A DNA stretch of 64,000 bases from the NCBI GenBank assembly GCA_022823235.1, contig JAJDXO010000043.1:46421-110420 (forward strand), written 5' to 3'. Within the stretch, counting starts at the first letter, position 1. Each line of letters begins with the position of its first letter. Source of the stretch: Rhodospirillales bacterium (GTDB lineage: Bacteria > Pseudomonadota > Alphaproteobacteria > Rhodospirillales > UBA2165). The notes under the pieces were generated by a model, which saw nothing but the letters and a program-made list of their open reading frames with translations, searched no databases and was not told the DNA's origin. Shown here one piece after another: positions 37,292 through 46,091 of the stretch. A program made the position numbers and the translations under genes.

Positions 37292-38371
37292 CTAGTCGAC
37301 GAGGCCGTCCAGCCTGCCCCGTATTTCCGGACCGTCGGGCGCGTACCGGTAGGCGCGGAAGACGTTGTTGCCTTTGCTTTCGGGCTTCGCGGGCGAGGCC
37401 GGCACGAAAAACGGCGAAATGTATTCCCAAACGATATCGCCGGCCGGCGTCACCTCGAAAATTCGTCCCCATTGCCCTTCGCAGATCAGGGTATTGCCGT
37501 TCGGAAGGCGCTGGGCGCCGGAAATGAAGACGCTGGAAAACGTATAAGGCGGATCGCCGACATACTCCCACGCGGTTTCGCCGGTCCGGTAATTGAACTC
37601 CCAGACCTTCGATTTGGAACCCGGGCCCGGCACCATGGCATTGTTGACAAACAGCATCATGTTGCCGTTCTCGAGAATCTGGGCGTCGTGCTGGTTGCCG
37701 AACTCCCGCCTGGCTTCGATCCACTTAAATTCGTTGATCGACTTGTCGATGATGCCGACCATGGAATTGTGGCGCCAACCCACCAGGATGTCGCCCTCCG
37801 GCGTCTCGGCGATCGAATTGGGATGGGCGTATTCGATCCGGCGCTGGCCTTCGGGCAACGGATACTTCTCGAAATCCATGTGGTCGTAGCCGTGCCACTC
37901 CCAGACCGTGTTGCCGGCGGGGTCCACCTCGCGAATGTAGTCGCCCCAAATTCCCTCGTCCCGCTCGGATCCGGGAATACCGCCCCGGACCCGTTTGCGG
38001 GCTTCCTCGGGCAGGATTTCCCAGGCGAGATAGGCCGTGTTGCCGTTGGAGAGCCGTTTGAAATCGTGGTGCTGAGAGGGATCGCGATATTCCCACACCA
38101 CGTTGCCTTCCCAGTCCAGCTCCTGGATCAGCCCGCCCTTGGCATTGAGGCCCTCGGGTCCGCCCTCGATCCAGGTCGAGACGAGCAGGTTGCCGTTGGG
38201 CATCAGATAGGCGTAGTTGCCCGGTTGGGCCGGCAGGTCCCACCGATGAACGATGGCGCCCCGCATATTGATCAGATAGGCGGTTTTCTGGATAAGCGGC
38301 GTAAAGAGGGTAAAGCCGGGCATCGCGCGGCCGGGATCGCGGCAAGTCAGTCCGAGTTGGTAATATCGCAT
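37292..38371 (-). CDS. Arylsulfotransferase (ASST) family protein
   Basis: A 359-residue beta-propeller protein of the arylsulfotransferase family. Repeated blades have NGN and W-E-Y motifs: LMPNGNLLVSTWIEGG, ELDWEGNVVWEYRDPSQHHDFKRLSNGNTAYL, AHPNSIAETPEGDILVGWRH, FGNQHDAQILENGNMMLFVNN and GAQRLPNGNTLICEGQWGR. HHDF and QHDAQ supply His like the catalytic one of ASSTs. No signal peptide is seen, unlike periplasmic ASST, so it may act elsewhere or transfer another group. ATG 38371 follows GGAGG at 12 bases. Confidence 0.8.
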   Translation of the reverse strand: MRYYQLGLTCRDPGRAMPGFTLFTPLIQKTAYLINMRGAIVHRWDLPAQPGNYAYLMPNGNLLVSTWIEGGPEGLNAKGGLIQELDWEGNVVWEYRDPSQHHDFKRLSNGNTAYLAWEILPEEARKRVRGGIPGSERDEGIWGDYIREVDPAGNTVWEWHGYDHMDFEKYPLPEGQRRIEYAHPNSIAETPEGDILVGWRHNSMVGIIDKSINEFKWIEARREFGNQHDAQILENGNMMLFVNNAMVPGPGSKSKVWEFNYRTGETAWEYVGDPPYTFSSVFISGAQRLPNGNTLICEGQWGRIFEVTPAGDIVWEYISPFFVPASPAKPESKGNNVFRAYRYAPDGPEIRGRLDGLVD

Positions 38372-38514
38372 GGAATACGAGTGCCTCCGAACGGCGTCAT
38401 TTCCTAAATGAAGCGCCCCGGGACCGGTTGTCCAGTCCCCGGGCGGCACCCAAGGCCTGATTGTTGTGCGTACTAAATCGCCGGCAGGCGCGGACGTCAA
38501 GGAACGCCCATATG

Positions 38515-38730
38515 CTATTCCGGCAGATCGAACTCCAATATGGACATATTGAATTCGTAGGAAACGTTGCCTTCCTCCTCGTCGTCCTTGTAGATCACCC
38601 CGATGAATTCCTCACCCAGGCTCACCTCGACCGAGCCGTCGGCCTGGGCGCGGTCGCGGAGGTTGATGTTGTCGTTGGCGAACAGCTTCCGCAGGTACTG
38701 CTGAACCTTTTCGAGTTCCGTATCGATCAC
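38515..38730 (-). CDS. DUF3126 family protein
   Basis: A 71-residue acidic protein: VIDTELEKVQQYLRKLFANDNINLRDR, SVEVSLGEEFIGVIYKDDEEEGNVSYEFNMSILEFDLPE. It matches DUF3126, a short alphaproteobacterial family of unknown function. The start is the GTG at 38730 because AAGGAG lies six bases upstream; an upstream ATG would add 13 residues without such support. It is followed on the same strand by the arylsulfotransferase-like gene, 143 bases away. Confidence 0.82.
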   Translation of the reverse strand: MIDTELEKVQQYLRKLFANDNINLRDRAQADGSVEVSLGEEFIGVIYKDDEEEGNVSYEFNMSILEFDLPE

Positions 38731-38791
38731 GACGGTCTCTCCTTGGATCTGGTGAGCGGACACTACCAACTGCCCGGCCCGTTGACCACCG

Positions 38792-39700
38792 TCACTCGTG
38801 GCCTTCGGCCTTTTTTGCTTCCCCGCTTGCCATCGCGATCCGCGCCTCGTACCGGGCGAGATAACTCGCGGCGATCACGACAACGCCGCCGCCGATCCAG
38901 GTCCAGATTTCGGGAATCTGGTTGAAAAAGGCGAAGGCGAACAGGGCGGCGAAAACAAGGCGCATGAACGCCAGCGGCGAGACCGCCGTCGCGTCGCCGA
39001 CCTGGTAGGCCTTGGTGATGGCGTAGGTGGCGGCGCTGGTCAGTGCGCCGGAAACGATGAACCAGCCCCAATGCGCCAAGGTCGGCGTTTCCCACACCAT
39101 GATGGTGGGGATCAGCGCCAGGGGCACAACGACGATGACCGGATAAGCCACCACGATGGTCGGCGAATCGACACGGGTGCCGACCTTGCCCGCCATCAGA
39201 TAGAACGCCCAGCAGGTGGCGGACACGAGGGGGAGCAGGAGTTCGGCCTGAAAGCTCTGGAAGCCCGGCCGGATCAGGATCAAGGTGCCGGCCAGCCCGA
39301 CAAGCCCGGCGAGCCATCGCTGCATACCGGCCCTCTCCCGCAGGAGAATCACCGCGACCAGGGAGGTTAGGATCGGCTCGACCATGCCGATCGCCGTGGC
39401 TGTCGCGATGGGGATGGCGATCAGCGCCGTATACCAGGCGAACAACGCAACCGTCTGCAAAATCCCGCGCGACAGGATCATCATCGGGCGTTTCGGTATG
39501 AGCTGCCTGCGCTCCAGCCGCCAGAGCATGGGGATCATCACCAGGAAACCGAACAGGTTGCGGAAGAAGACGATCTCGAAGGCGTGAAGGTCGTCCCCAA
39601 GGTGGCGGATGATGGAGAAATTGAGGGCGAAAAGCGCGCCGGAGGCAATCATCCAGATCATGCCCCGGACATTCTCGACGCGGAGAATCGCGTTCACCAT
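38792..39700 (-). CDS. EamA (DMT) family transporter
   Basis: A 302-residue membrane protein with ten predicted helices in two EamA repeats: GMIWMIASGALFALNFSIIRHLG, FFRNLFGFLVMIP, ILQTVALFAWYTALIAIPIATATAIGMVEPILTSL in the first; LLLPLVSATCWAFYLMAGKVG, SPLAFMRLVFAALFAFAFFNQIP and WIGGGVVVIAASYLARYEAR in the second. Such proteins export or import small metabolites; the substrate is unknown. GGGGAGGAAGC precedes the ATG. Downstream, a 61-base gap separates it from the DUF3126 gene. Confidence 0.88.
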   Translation of the reverse strand: MVNAILRVENVRGMIWMIASGALFALNFSIIRHLGDDLHAFEIVFFRNLFGFLVMIPMLWRLERRQLIPKRPMMILSRGILQTVALFAWYTALIAIPIATATAIGMVEPILTSLVAVILLRERAGMQRWLAGLVGLAGTLILIRPGFQSFQAELLLPLVSATCWAFYLMAGKVGTRVDSPTIVVAYPVIVVVPLALIPTIMVWETPTLAHWGWFIVSGALTSAATYAITKAYQVGDATAVSPLAFMRLVFAALFAFAFFNQIPEIWTWIGGGVVVIAASYLARYEARIAMASGEAKKAEGHE

Positions 39701-39717
39701 GCTTCCTCCCCAGCCTC

Positions 39718-39753
39718 AAAAAAACGCCGGGCGCACCGGAGTTCGGCGCGCCC
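39718..39753 (-). terminator. Intrinsic terminator of the GST gene
   Basis: On the minus strand: GGGCGCGCC, seven-base loop, GGTGCGCCC (9-bp stem, one G-U), then GGCG and a run of seven T. It lies 27 bases after the stop of the GST gene. Confidence 0.85.
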
Positions 39754-39779
39754 AGCGGCCTTCAAAATTATTCGGCGGC

Positions 39780-40475
39780 TTATTCGGCCGCTTCGGACGC
39801 CCCCTCCATGAGGGTCGCCGCATGGGTTTCCCGGCGGACCAGGTTCCCGGCGAACTCGGTTTCGAAGTCTTCCGGCACCGAGTTCCTTATCCGCTCATCG
39901 GCCAGCAGCGCGTCGCGCCAGGCGCCGATTTTGGGATAGTCGTCGAGGGCGCCCGTGTTGAGGTACTTCTCGACGAAGGTGAACCGCATGAGGAACGGCG
40001 CATAGGCCGCATCGACCAGCGACAGGGCGGAACCGTTGAAAAACGGCCCATCGCCGTCACGCTCCCGGGTGAGCGCCTCTTCGACCCGGCTCAAGGGCTT
40101 GGGCAGCGCCTCCATGGCTTCGGCGATATCCTCCGGGGTCTTGGCGTAGCTCACCTTGCCCAGCGCCCTGGAGAAATCGGGCACGAAGTCTGTCCAGGCC
40201 CGGTTGCGGGCGCGCTTGACGGGATCTTCGGGGTGCAGCCGCGGCGGCACCATCTCGTCCAGGTACTCGGCGATGGCGTTGGATTCGAACAGAACTTCGT
40301 CATCCACCTTCAACACCGGCACCTTGCCGTGGGGCGAAATCTCGAGAAACCAGTCGGGCTTCTCGCGCAAATTGACGTAAGTGACCTCGAAATCGACGTT
40401 CTTGGCACGCATAGCAATCACGGCGCGCTGAACCCAGGGTCAGGTCTTCGAACTGATCAAATGATAATGGGGCAT
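39780..40475 (-). CDS. Glutathione S-transferase, predicted selenoprotein (in-frame UGA at codon 12)
   Basis: A 231-residue GST if the UGA at 40442-40440 is read as selenocysteine. The first codons read MPHYHLISSKT-U-PWVQRAVI, then AMRAKNVDFEVTYVNL: a normal GST thioredoxin-fold start in which the active-site Cys of the CPW motif is replaced by UGA. Other N-domain residues are intact: cis-Pro P53 (KVPVL) and E64-S65 (glutathione site). The helical C-domain ends at 231. GGAGGG at 40479-40484 (complement) sits five bases before the ATG 40475; the GTG after the UGA (40421) has no ribosome-binding site and would lose the active site. A hairpin fitting the bacterial SECIS rules lies at 40405-40428. 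It acts in the cytosol, probably as a glutathione-dependent thiol/selenol oxidoreductase or transferase. If Sec insertion genes are absent from the genome, it would be a pseudogene. Confidence 0.82.
40405..40428 (-). promoter_or_regulatory. Candidate bacterial SECIS hairpin
   Basis: On the minus strand, 11 bases after the UGA codon: GCGCGC pairs with GCGUGC (six pairs, one G-U) around a 12-base loop that begins C-G. The loop starts 17 bases after the UGA, and G is in its first two bases, both within the usual limits for bacterial SECIS elements. The stem lies in the coding sequence, as in formate dehydrogenase genes. Confidence 0.6.
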
Positions 40476-40556
40476 AATCCCTCCGGCAGAACTGCGCTCA
40501 AAAAGTTTCGGGGCCGATGGTGTCATGATCGGGCCGGTGCTTCAATACACCCGGAG

Positions 40557-42335
40557 TCACGCCGCCACCGCTTCCTCGAAGACGGTCTTGGCCCACCCCC
40601 GGTACCCCCGCTCCGGCCGCGCGCCGGGCCGACGGCCCAGCACCCATTCCCGGACGGGAAGCAGAAATCCGGTTTTCGGCCGGTCCAGGAGTTCCGCCGG
40701 CAGGGGCCGTCCCGGCGTCGTCGCGAAATCGCGCTTGGTCGCGCCCAGCCCCGCGACCTTTTGAAAGAACACCGAATCGACCAACGGCGTTCTGATCTCC
40801 AGGGAATGAGCCATCCCCGCCCAATCCGCATCCCTCAGGAGCTGATTGCCCATGTACCAGGCGGTCTCGAGGGCGATCACCGATCGCCTGCCGGGCTCGA
40901 TGCCGTCTACCGTTTCCGAGAGGGCATCGAGGGGCCGAAGGCCCTCCAGTCCCGCTTGAACCAGCTCGCGGTCCAGGAAGGCCGGCAGCTCCCAGGGAAG
41001 GAACAATCCCCGGCGCAGCAGATACGCCCCCGCATAATCGGCGCCGTATTCGACAAGGCTGGCCCACTTCGGGGACGTCACCCTGGTCAGGACCGGCGAC
41101 AGGGCCGTCCGAAGGAGCCGCCCGACCCCGGGCGCGCCCGGGATCAGTCCGATGCGGTTCACCACCTTGGGAATCTGATCGAAGGTGTAGTATCCGCCGA
41201 ATATCTCGTCTCCGCCGACACCCGACAGCGCCACCTTCAACCCGGCCTCCGATGCCGCCTTGGCGACGAAATAGGTGTTGATGCCGTCGATGCTCGGCTG
41301 ATCCATGTGTTTCATGATCCGCTCGAACTCGGGTTCAAAGTCGGCGGACCGGATGATGCGGGTGTGCTGCTGGGTTCCGTAGGCATCGGCGACCTTCTCC
41401 GCCAACGGCACCTCATCGAATTCGCCGCCGCGGTATTCGTCGAAACCGAGGGTCAGCGTGTCGAGACCGGCGCCCTGGAACTCGGCCGCATGGGCGGTCA
41501 CGGTCGCCGAATCCAAACCGGCGGACAGGAACACGCCGACCGGCACGTCGGCGACCATGTGATGCCGCACCGTGTCGGCGACGGCCGCCGCCAGCCTGCC
41601 GGCGCCGCCCCCTTCCGGTGCCCGCAGGTGCTCCCGGAAGTCGAAATAGCGCCGGCGTTCGATACGGCCGCCCGTCTCGACGGTCATCCAGGTGCCGGAT
41701 TCCAGCAGTTTGACGCTTTTGAACATGGTGAAGGGCTCGGGAACCGAGCCGAATATGAAGAAACCCACCTGGGCCGCCGGGTCGAGATCCGTGGCGACGG
41801 CGCCGCCCGCCCGGAGCGCCTTGACCTGCGACGCCGCGCGAACGGTTTCGCCGTCATCGGCGTAATAGAGCGGCTTGATGCCGAACGGATCACGGGCCAG
41901 GAACAGGCTCCGCCGGTTTCGGTCGTAGATCACGATGGCGAACATGCCGCGCAGCCGCTCGACCATGCCCGGGCCGTCCCGGTCATAGAGGTGAAGAATG
42001 ACCTCCGTGTCGGATTGGGTCCGGAACCGGCGCCCCTCGGACTCCAATTCCGCCCTCAGCTCCCGGTAGTTGTAGATTTCGCCGTTATAGCTGACGATCA
42101 GGCCGCCCCTTGCGCCGCCGCCCGCCCCGAGAAACATGGGCTGGGCGCCGGCCGGGGAGGGGTCGATGATCGCCAGCCGCCGATGCGCCAGCCCGACCCG
42201 CCGATCGTCCGATACCCACCGCCCCTCGCCATCGGGACCGCGGTGGACCATGTATTGGCTGATTCGGTCGAGTTCCGCCTCGTCGATCGCCGGCGCACCC
42301 GGGGCGTAGGAGAAAATAGCGCTAACGCCACACAT
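40557..42335 (-). CDS. asnB: Asparagine synthase (glutamine-hydrolysing)
   Basis: A 592-residue amidotransferase. Residue C2 is the N-terminal nucleophile (MCGVSAIFSY) of the glutaminase domain, with MVHRGPDGEG, RLAIIDPSPAGAQPM and VSYNGEIYNYRELR typical of AsnB. The synthetase domain has the pyrophosphate loop LSAGLDSATV (usual SGGLDS; here AG) and ALSGVGGDEIFGGY. Length fits the exopolysaccharide-associated AsnB group rather than the core enzyme. ATG 42335 has AAGGG upstream. Divergent from a two-domain oxidoreductase with a 96-base gap; such pairs occur in capsule or exopolysaccharide clusters. Confidence 0.9.
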   Translation of the reverse strand: MCGVSAIFSYAPGAPAIDEAELDRISQYMVHRGPDGEGRWVSDDRRVGLAHRRLAIIDPSPAGAQPMFLGAGGGARGGLIVSYNGEIYNYRELRAELESEGRRFRTQSDTEVILHLYDRDGPGMVERLRGMFAIVIYDRNRRSLFLARDPFGIKPLYYADDGETVRAASQVKALRAGGAVATDLDPAAQVGFFIFGSVPEPFTMFKSVKLLESGTWMTVETGGRIERRRYFDFREHLRAPEGGGAGRLAAAVADTVRHHMVADVPVGVFLSAGLDSATVTAHAAEFQGAGLDTLTLGFDEYRGGEFDEVPLAEKVADAYGTQQHTRIIRSADFEPEFERIMKHMDQPSIDGINTYFVAKAASEAGLKVALSGVGGDEIFGGYYTFDQIPKVVNRIGLIPGAPGVGRLLRTALSPVLTRVTSPKWASLVEYGADYAGAYLLRRGLFLPWELPAFLDRELVQAGLEGLRPLDALSETVDGIEPGRRSVIALETAWYMGNQLLRDADWAGMAHSLEIRTPLVDSVFFQKVAGLGATKRDFATTPGRPLPAELLDRPKTGFLLPVREWVLGRRPGARPERGYRGWAKTVFEEAVAA

Positions 42336-42431
42336 GACAGCCCTTCTAATGCGCCGGTTCGCAGCCGTCCATGGGTATTTCCATCCGGCGGGGCTTTGCA
42401 TAAGGCATTGAAAACAGAGTACAACAGCGCC

Positions 42432-44603
42432 ATGAAGCAGGTGATTCAGAGCGCCCGGACGGGCCGGCTCGATGTCAAGGACGTACCGCGGCCGTCCGCG
42501 GCGCCGGGTGAACTGCTTGTGGCGACCCGCGCCTCGCTGATATCCGCCGGCACGGAACGCATGGTGGTCGATTTCGCCCGCAAGAGCATCGCGGGAAAAG
42601 CCCGGGCGCGCCCCGACCTGGTGAAAAAGGTTCTCGACAAGGCGCGGACCGACGGCCTCGCCGCGACTCTCAAGTCCGTCCGCGCGCGGCTCGATGAGCC
42701 GCTGCCGCTCGGCTACTCGGCGGTCGGCGCCGTCACCGAAATCGGCGGCAAGCGGGACAGCCGGGGCTACCGTCCGGGGGACCGGGTGGCCATTGCCGGG
42801 GCCGGCATCGCCAACCACGCGGAGTACAGTGCGGTGCCGGAAAATCTGGCCGCCCTGGTGCCCGCCGGCGTGACCGACGAGGAAGCCTGCTTCGGGACCG
42901 TCGGGGCAATCGCGCTCCATGCGGTCCGAAATCTGGATGCCCAAATCGGAGAGACGGTCGCCGTGATCGGCGCCGGCCTGGTCGGTCAGCTGGCCCTTGG
43001 GATACTGCGCTTGTCCGGGGCGCGGCCGGTGGCGCTGGATTACGATGCCGAACGGCTCGATCTCGCCCGCGAGCTCGGCGCCGAGGCCGTATATGACCTC
43101 AACGAATGGTCCGCCGACCGGCTGGCCGCGGATATCGGGCAGCGAACCCGGGGCATCGGCTGTGACGGCATCCTGATCGCCGCCGCGACCGAGTCCGCCG
43201 AACCGTTCGAGACCGCTGCGGAAATCGCGCGCGACCGCGCCCGGGTTTGCCTCGTCGGCCTCACGGGCACCCAATTCCCCTACGCCGCCTTCATGAAGAA
43301 AGAGCTGAATATCGTGGTTTCCCGGTCCTATGGTCCTGGCCGCTATGACAACGACTATGAGGAGCGCAACGTAAAGTTTCCGGAGGGCTTCGTTCGCTGG
43401 ACCGAAACGGCGAACCTGGCCGAGGTGCTCCGCCTGATGGCCCTGCCCGAGGGCCGGCGGCTCGACGTCCGCAAACTGATTTCCCATTCGTTCGGGATCG
43501 ACGAAGCGGTCCGCGCCTTCGAACTGGTCACCGAAAGCAGCGAGCCGAGCCTCGGCGTCGTGATCACCTACCCGGCCGAAACGGCTGCCGGGACCAAGGC
43601 GGCGGCATCGCCGCGGACGGCGCCGGTTCCCGCATCCGGCGCCTGTGCCGTCGGGCTGATCGGCGCCGGCGCCTTTGCCAGGGCGGTGTTGCTGCCCGAA
43701 CTGTCGAAATTGCAGAACGTCCAACTCCGATCCGTCGCCGGCAAGTCCGGGGCGTCGGCGCAACATGCGGCGGAGAAATTCGGGATCGAGGAAACCGCGG
43801 AAAGCGCCGAAGCGGTCATCGGCGATCCCGCGGTCAATGCGGTGGTCATCGCCACCCGGCACGACAGCCATGCGGCCCTGACGGCCCAGGCCCTGTTGGC
43901 CGGCAAGTCGGTCTGGGTCGAGAAACCGCTCGCCCTGTCCGAGGACGAATTGGCATTGATCGAGGATGCTCTGGAACGAAGCGGCGGGCTTCTCCAAGTG
44001 GGCTTCAACCGCCGCTTTGCCCCCGCCAGTGTCGAAATCAAACGCCGGCTGGAAGATATCTCGGGACCACGCAACATCGTTATGCGGGTGAATGCGGGCC
44101 GGCTGCCGGCCGGTCACTGGACGCTCGACCCCGATTCCGGCGGCGGGCGGTTGATCGGCGAAGGCTGTCACTTCATCGATATGGCCCGACTTTTCGCCGG
44201 CTCGCCGATCGAAGCGGTTCATGCCTCGGGGGTCGCCATGAGCGATCCCGCAATAGACGACGTGACCGTCACGCTGCAGTTTGCCGACGGGGGGCTTGCG
44301 ACGATCGTCTACACCTCGCTGGGGGATGCCGGCTTTCCCAAAGAGCAGATCGAGATTTTTGCCGGCGGCGCCGTCTTCGTCATCGACAACTTCCGGTCCT
44401 GGCAGGCGACCGTCGGCGGCAGCACGCGGCAGCTCAGGTCCGGCGGGCAGGACAAGGGCCACCGGGACGCGCTCAAGGCGTTCGCAGCGGCGGTCGCGGG
44501 GGGCGGCGAGCCCCCGGTGCCGGCCGGCGAGCTGCTGGAGGTGTCACGTGCGGCTCTCGCCGCGGACCGCGCCCGAATGAGCGGCCAATGGATCAGACTG
44601 TAG
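42432..44603 (+). CDS. Two-domain oxidoreductase: zinc-type alcohol dehydrogenase plus Gfo/Idh/MocA
   Basis: A 723-residue fusion. Residues 1-380 follow medium-chain dehydrogenases: SLISAGTERMVV, LPLGYSAVGAVTEIG, GDRVAIAGAGIANHAEY, and the NAD site VAVIGAGLVGQLAL. The zinc Cys/His set is incomplete, so metal use is unclear. Residues 400-720 form a Gfo/Idh/MocA NAD-dependent sugar dehydrogenase: VGLIGAGAFARAVLLPEL, VNAVVIATRHDSHAAL, SVWVEKPLAL (Lys of EKP) and GGGRLIGEGCHFIDMARLF. Such fusions sit in surface-polysaccharide clusters. Start ATG 42432. The stop overlaps the hldE start by 16 bases. Confidence 0.88.
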   Translation: MKQVIQSARTGRLDVKDVPRPSAAPGELLVATRASLISAGTERMVVDFARKSIAGKARARPDLVKKVLDKARTDGLAATLKSVRARLDEPLPLGYSAVGAVTEIGGKRDSRGYRPGDRVAIAGAGIANHAEYSAVPENLAALVPAGVTDEEACFGTVGAIALHAVRNLDAQIGETVAVIGAGLVGQLALGILRLSGARPVALDYDAERLDLARELGAEAVYDLNEWSADRLAADIGQRTRGIGCDGILIAAATESAEPFETAAEIARDRARVCLVGLTGTQFPYAAFMKKELNIVVSRSYGPGRYDNDYEERNVKFPEGFVRWTETANLAEVLRLMALPEGRRLDVRKLISHSFGIDEAVRAFELVTESSEPSLGVVITYPAETAAGTKAAASPRTAPVPASGACAVGLIGAGAFARAVLLPELSKLQNVQLRSVAGKSGASAQHAAEKFGIEETAESAEAVIGDPAVNAVVIATRHDSHAALTAQALLAGKSVWVEKPLALSEDELALIEDALERSGGLLQVGFNRRFAPASVEIKRRLEDISGPRNIVMRVNAGRLPAGHWTLDPDSGGGRLIGEGCHFIDMARLFAGSPIEAVHASGVAMSDPAIDDVTVTLQFADGGLATIVYTSLGDAGFPKEQIEIFAGGAVFVIDNFRSWQATVGGSTRQLRSGGQDKGHRDALKAFAAAVAGGGEPPVPAGELLEVSRAALAADRARMSGQWIRL

Positions 44604-46078
44604 CGGATGGCGTCGTGACCCCAGCAGCCGAGTTGCTCGAATCCCTGGAAACGATAGCCGGCGCGCGCGTGCTGTGCGTCGGCGACGTCATGCTGGACCG
44701 CTTCGTTTATGGCGGGGCGGAGCGAATTTCACCCGAAGCGCCCATTCCGGTGCTGCGGGTGGAGCGTCAAATGGAAATGCTCGGCGGGGCCGGAAACGTC
44801 GCCCGCAACCTCGCGGGCCTGGGGGTCTCGACCACCTTCGTCTCGGTCGTCGGCCGCGATGCCGCCGGCACGCGGATCGCCGCGCTGTTGGGCGAGTTGA
44901 CCGGCACCGAGGCCGATCTGGTCAACGGCGAAAACCGGACGACCTCCATCAAGACGCGCTACATCGCCGGCTCCCAGCAGATGCTCCGCGCCGATGAGGA
45001 ATCCCTGGAGCCGCTGGACAGCCGGCTTCGGGAAAGCGTTCTGAAAAAGGTGCTGGCGGCGCTGCCGGACTGCGGCGCCGTGATACTTGCCGATTACGGC
45101 AAGGGGATGTTCGGCGGCGGCCTCGCCAAGCAGGTTATCTCCCTCGCCATCGAGGCAAGCGTTCCGGTGGTGGTCGACCCCCAGGGCCGCGACTTCGCGC
45201 CGTACTCGGGAGCGGACCTGGTCACGCCGAACCTGAAGGAGCTCGCCGAGGCTTCCGGACAATCGACGGACGGCGATGAAGACATCATCGCCGCGGCCAA
45301 CCGTCTTATCGATGGTACCGGCGTGAAGGGCGTTCTCGCGACCCGGAGCGCGGACGGCATGAGCCTGATCGTAAAGGGAGAGGCGCCGCGGCATTTCGCC
45401 GCCGAAGCGCGCGACGTGTTCGACGTTTCCGGCGCCGGCGACACGGTGGCCGCCACCATGGCCGCGGGTCTGGCGGCAGGGATCCCGGCCGGCCGGACGG
45501 TGGAATTGGCCAATACGGCGGCGGGGATCGTCGTCGGCAAGATCGGCACCGCGGTCGCCTACGCCGACGACATCGCGGCGGCGCTCCGGGCCGCCGAACT
45601 GGCGGGCAGCGGCATGAAAATCGTCCCGAGGCAGCCGGCATTCGACCGGGTGAAACAATGGCGCGGCCAGGGACTCAAAGTGGGTTTTACGAACGGCTGT
45701 TTCGATTTGCTGCATCCCGGCCATCTCTCGGTCATCGCCCAGGCAAAGAAGGCGTGCGACCGGCTGATCGTGGCCCTCAACAGCGATGCCTCGACGACCC
45801 GGCTAAAGGGCCCGAAACGGCCGATCCAGGGGGAGGCCGCGCGGGCGGCGGTTCTCGCCTCTCTCGAAACCGTCGATTTGGTGGTCATATTCGAAGACGA
45901 CACGCCGGCTGATCTCATAGAGCTGTTGAAGCCGGAGGTTTTCGTCAAGGGCGCCGATTATCGTATCGAGGATATCCCCGAAGCGAAGACCGTCCAGGCC
46001 TACGGCGGCGAGATCGTCCTGGCCGAACTGGCGGACGGGCATTCGACCACGTCGACGATCGCCCGTATCGCCGAATAG
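44588..46078 (+). CDS. hldE: Bifunctional heptose-7-phosphate kinase / heptose-1-phosphate adenylyltransferase
   Basis: A 496-residue enzyme of ADP-heptose synthesis for the LPS inner core. Residues 20-335: PfkB-like kinase (VLCVGDVMLDRFVYGGAERISPEAPIPVL; GGAGNVARNLAGLG; DVSGAGDTVAATMAAGLAAG with catalytic Asp). Residues 365-496: nucleotidyltransferase (VGFTNGCFDLLHPGHLSVI with HxGH; KGADYRIEDIPEAKTVQAYGGEI). It overlaps the preceding two-domain oxidoreductase gene by 16 bases, suggesting a coupled surface-polysaccharide operon. Confidence 0.95.
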   Translation: MDQTVADGVVTPAAELLESLETIAGARVLCVGDVMLDRFVYGGAERISPEAPIPVLRVERQMEMLGGAGNVARNLAGLGVSTTFVSVVGRDAAGTRIAALLGELTGTEADLVNGENRTTSIKTRYIAGSQQMLRADEESLEPLDSRLRESVLKKVLAALPDCGAVILADYGKGMFGGGLAKQVISLAIEASVPVVVDPQGRDFAPYSGADLVTPNLKELAEASGQSTDGDEDIIAAANRLIDGTGVKGVLATRSADGMSLIVKGEAPRHFAAEARDVFDVSGAGDTVAATMAAGLAAGIPAGRTVELANTAAGIVVGKIGTAVAYADDIAAALRAAELAGSGMKIVPRQPAFDRVKQWRGQGLKVGFTNGCFDLLHPGHLSVIAQAKKACDRLIVALNSDASTTRLKGPKRPIQGEAARAAVLASLETVDLVVIFEDDTPADLIELLKPEVFVKGADYRIEDIPEAKTVQAYGGEIVLAELADGHSTTSTIARIAE

Positions 46079-46091
46079 GCAACGGCCGGGT

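Noticed and set aside
39780..40421. GST gene starting at the GTG at 40421
   Set aside because: There is no ribosome-binding site, and the first beta strand and the catalytic residue would be lost; the upstream ATG with GGAGGG explains the sequence better if the UGA is read through.
39609..42431. Very long plus-strand open frame running into the two-domain oxidoreductase gene
   Set aside because: The part before 42432 lies antisense to the GST and asparagine synthase genes, is Arg/Pro/Gly-rich and has no domain; it is a high-GC shadow frame.
40557..44462. Minus-strand open frame of 1301 codons extending AsnB upstream over the oxidoreductase gene
   Set aside because: AsnB requires Cys directly after the start (MCG at 42335). 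The upstream part is the antisense of a clear gene.
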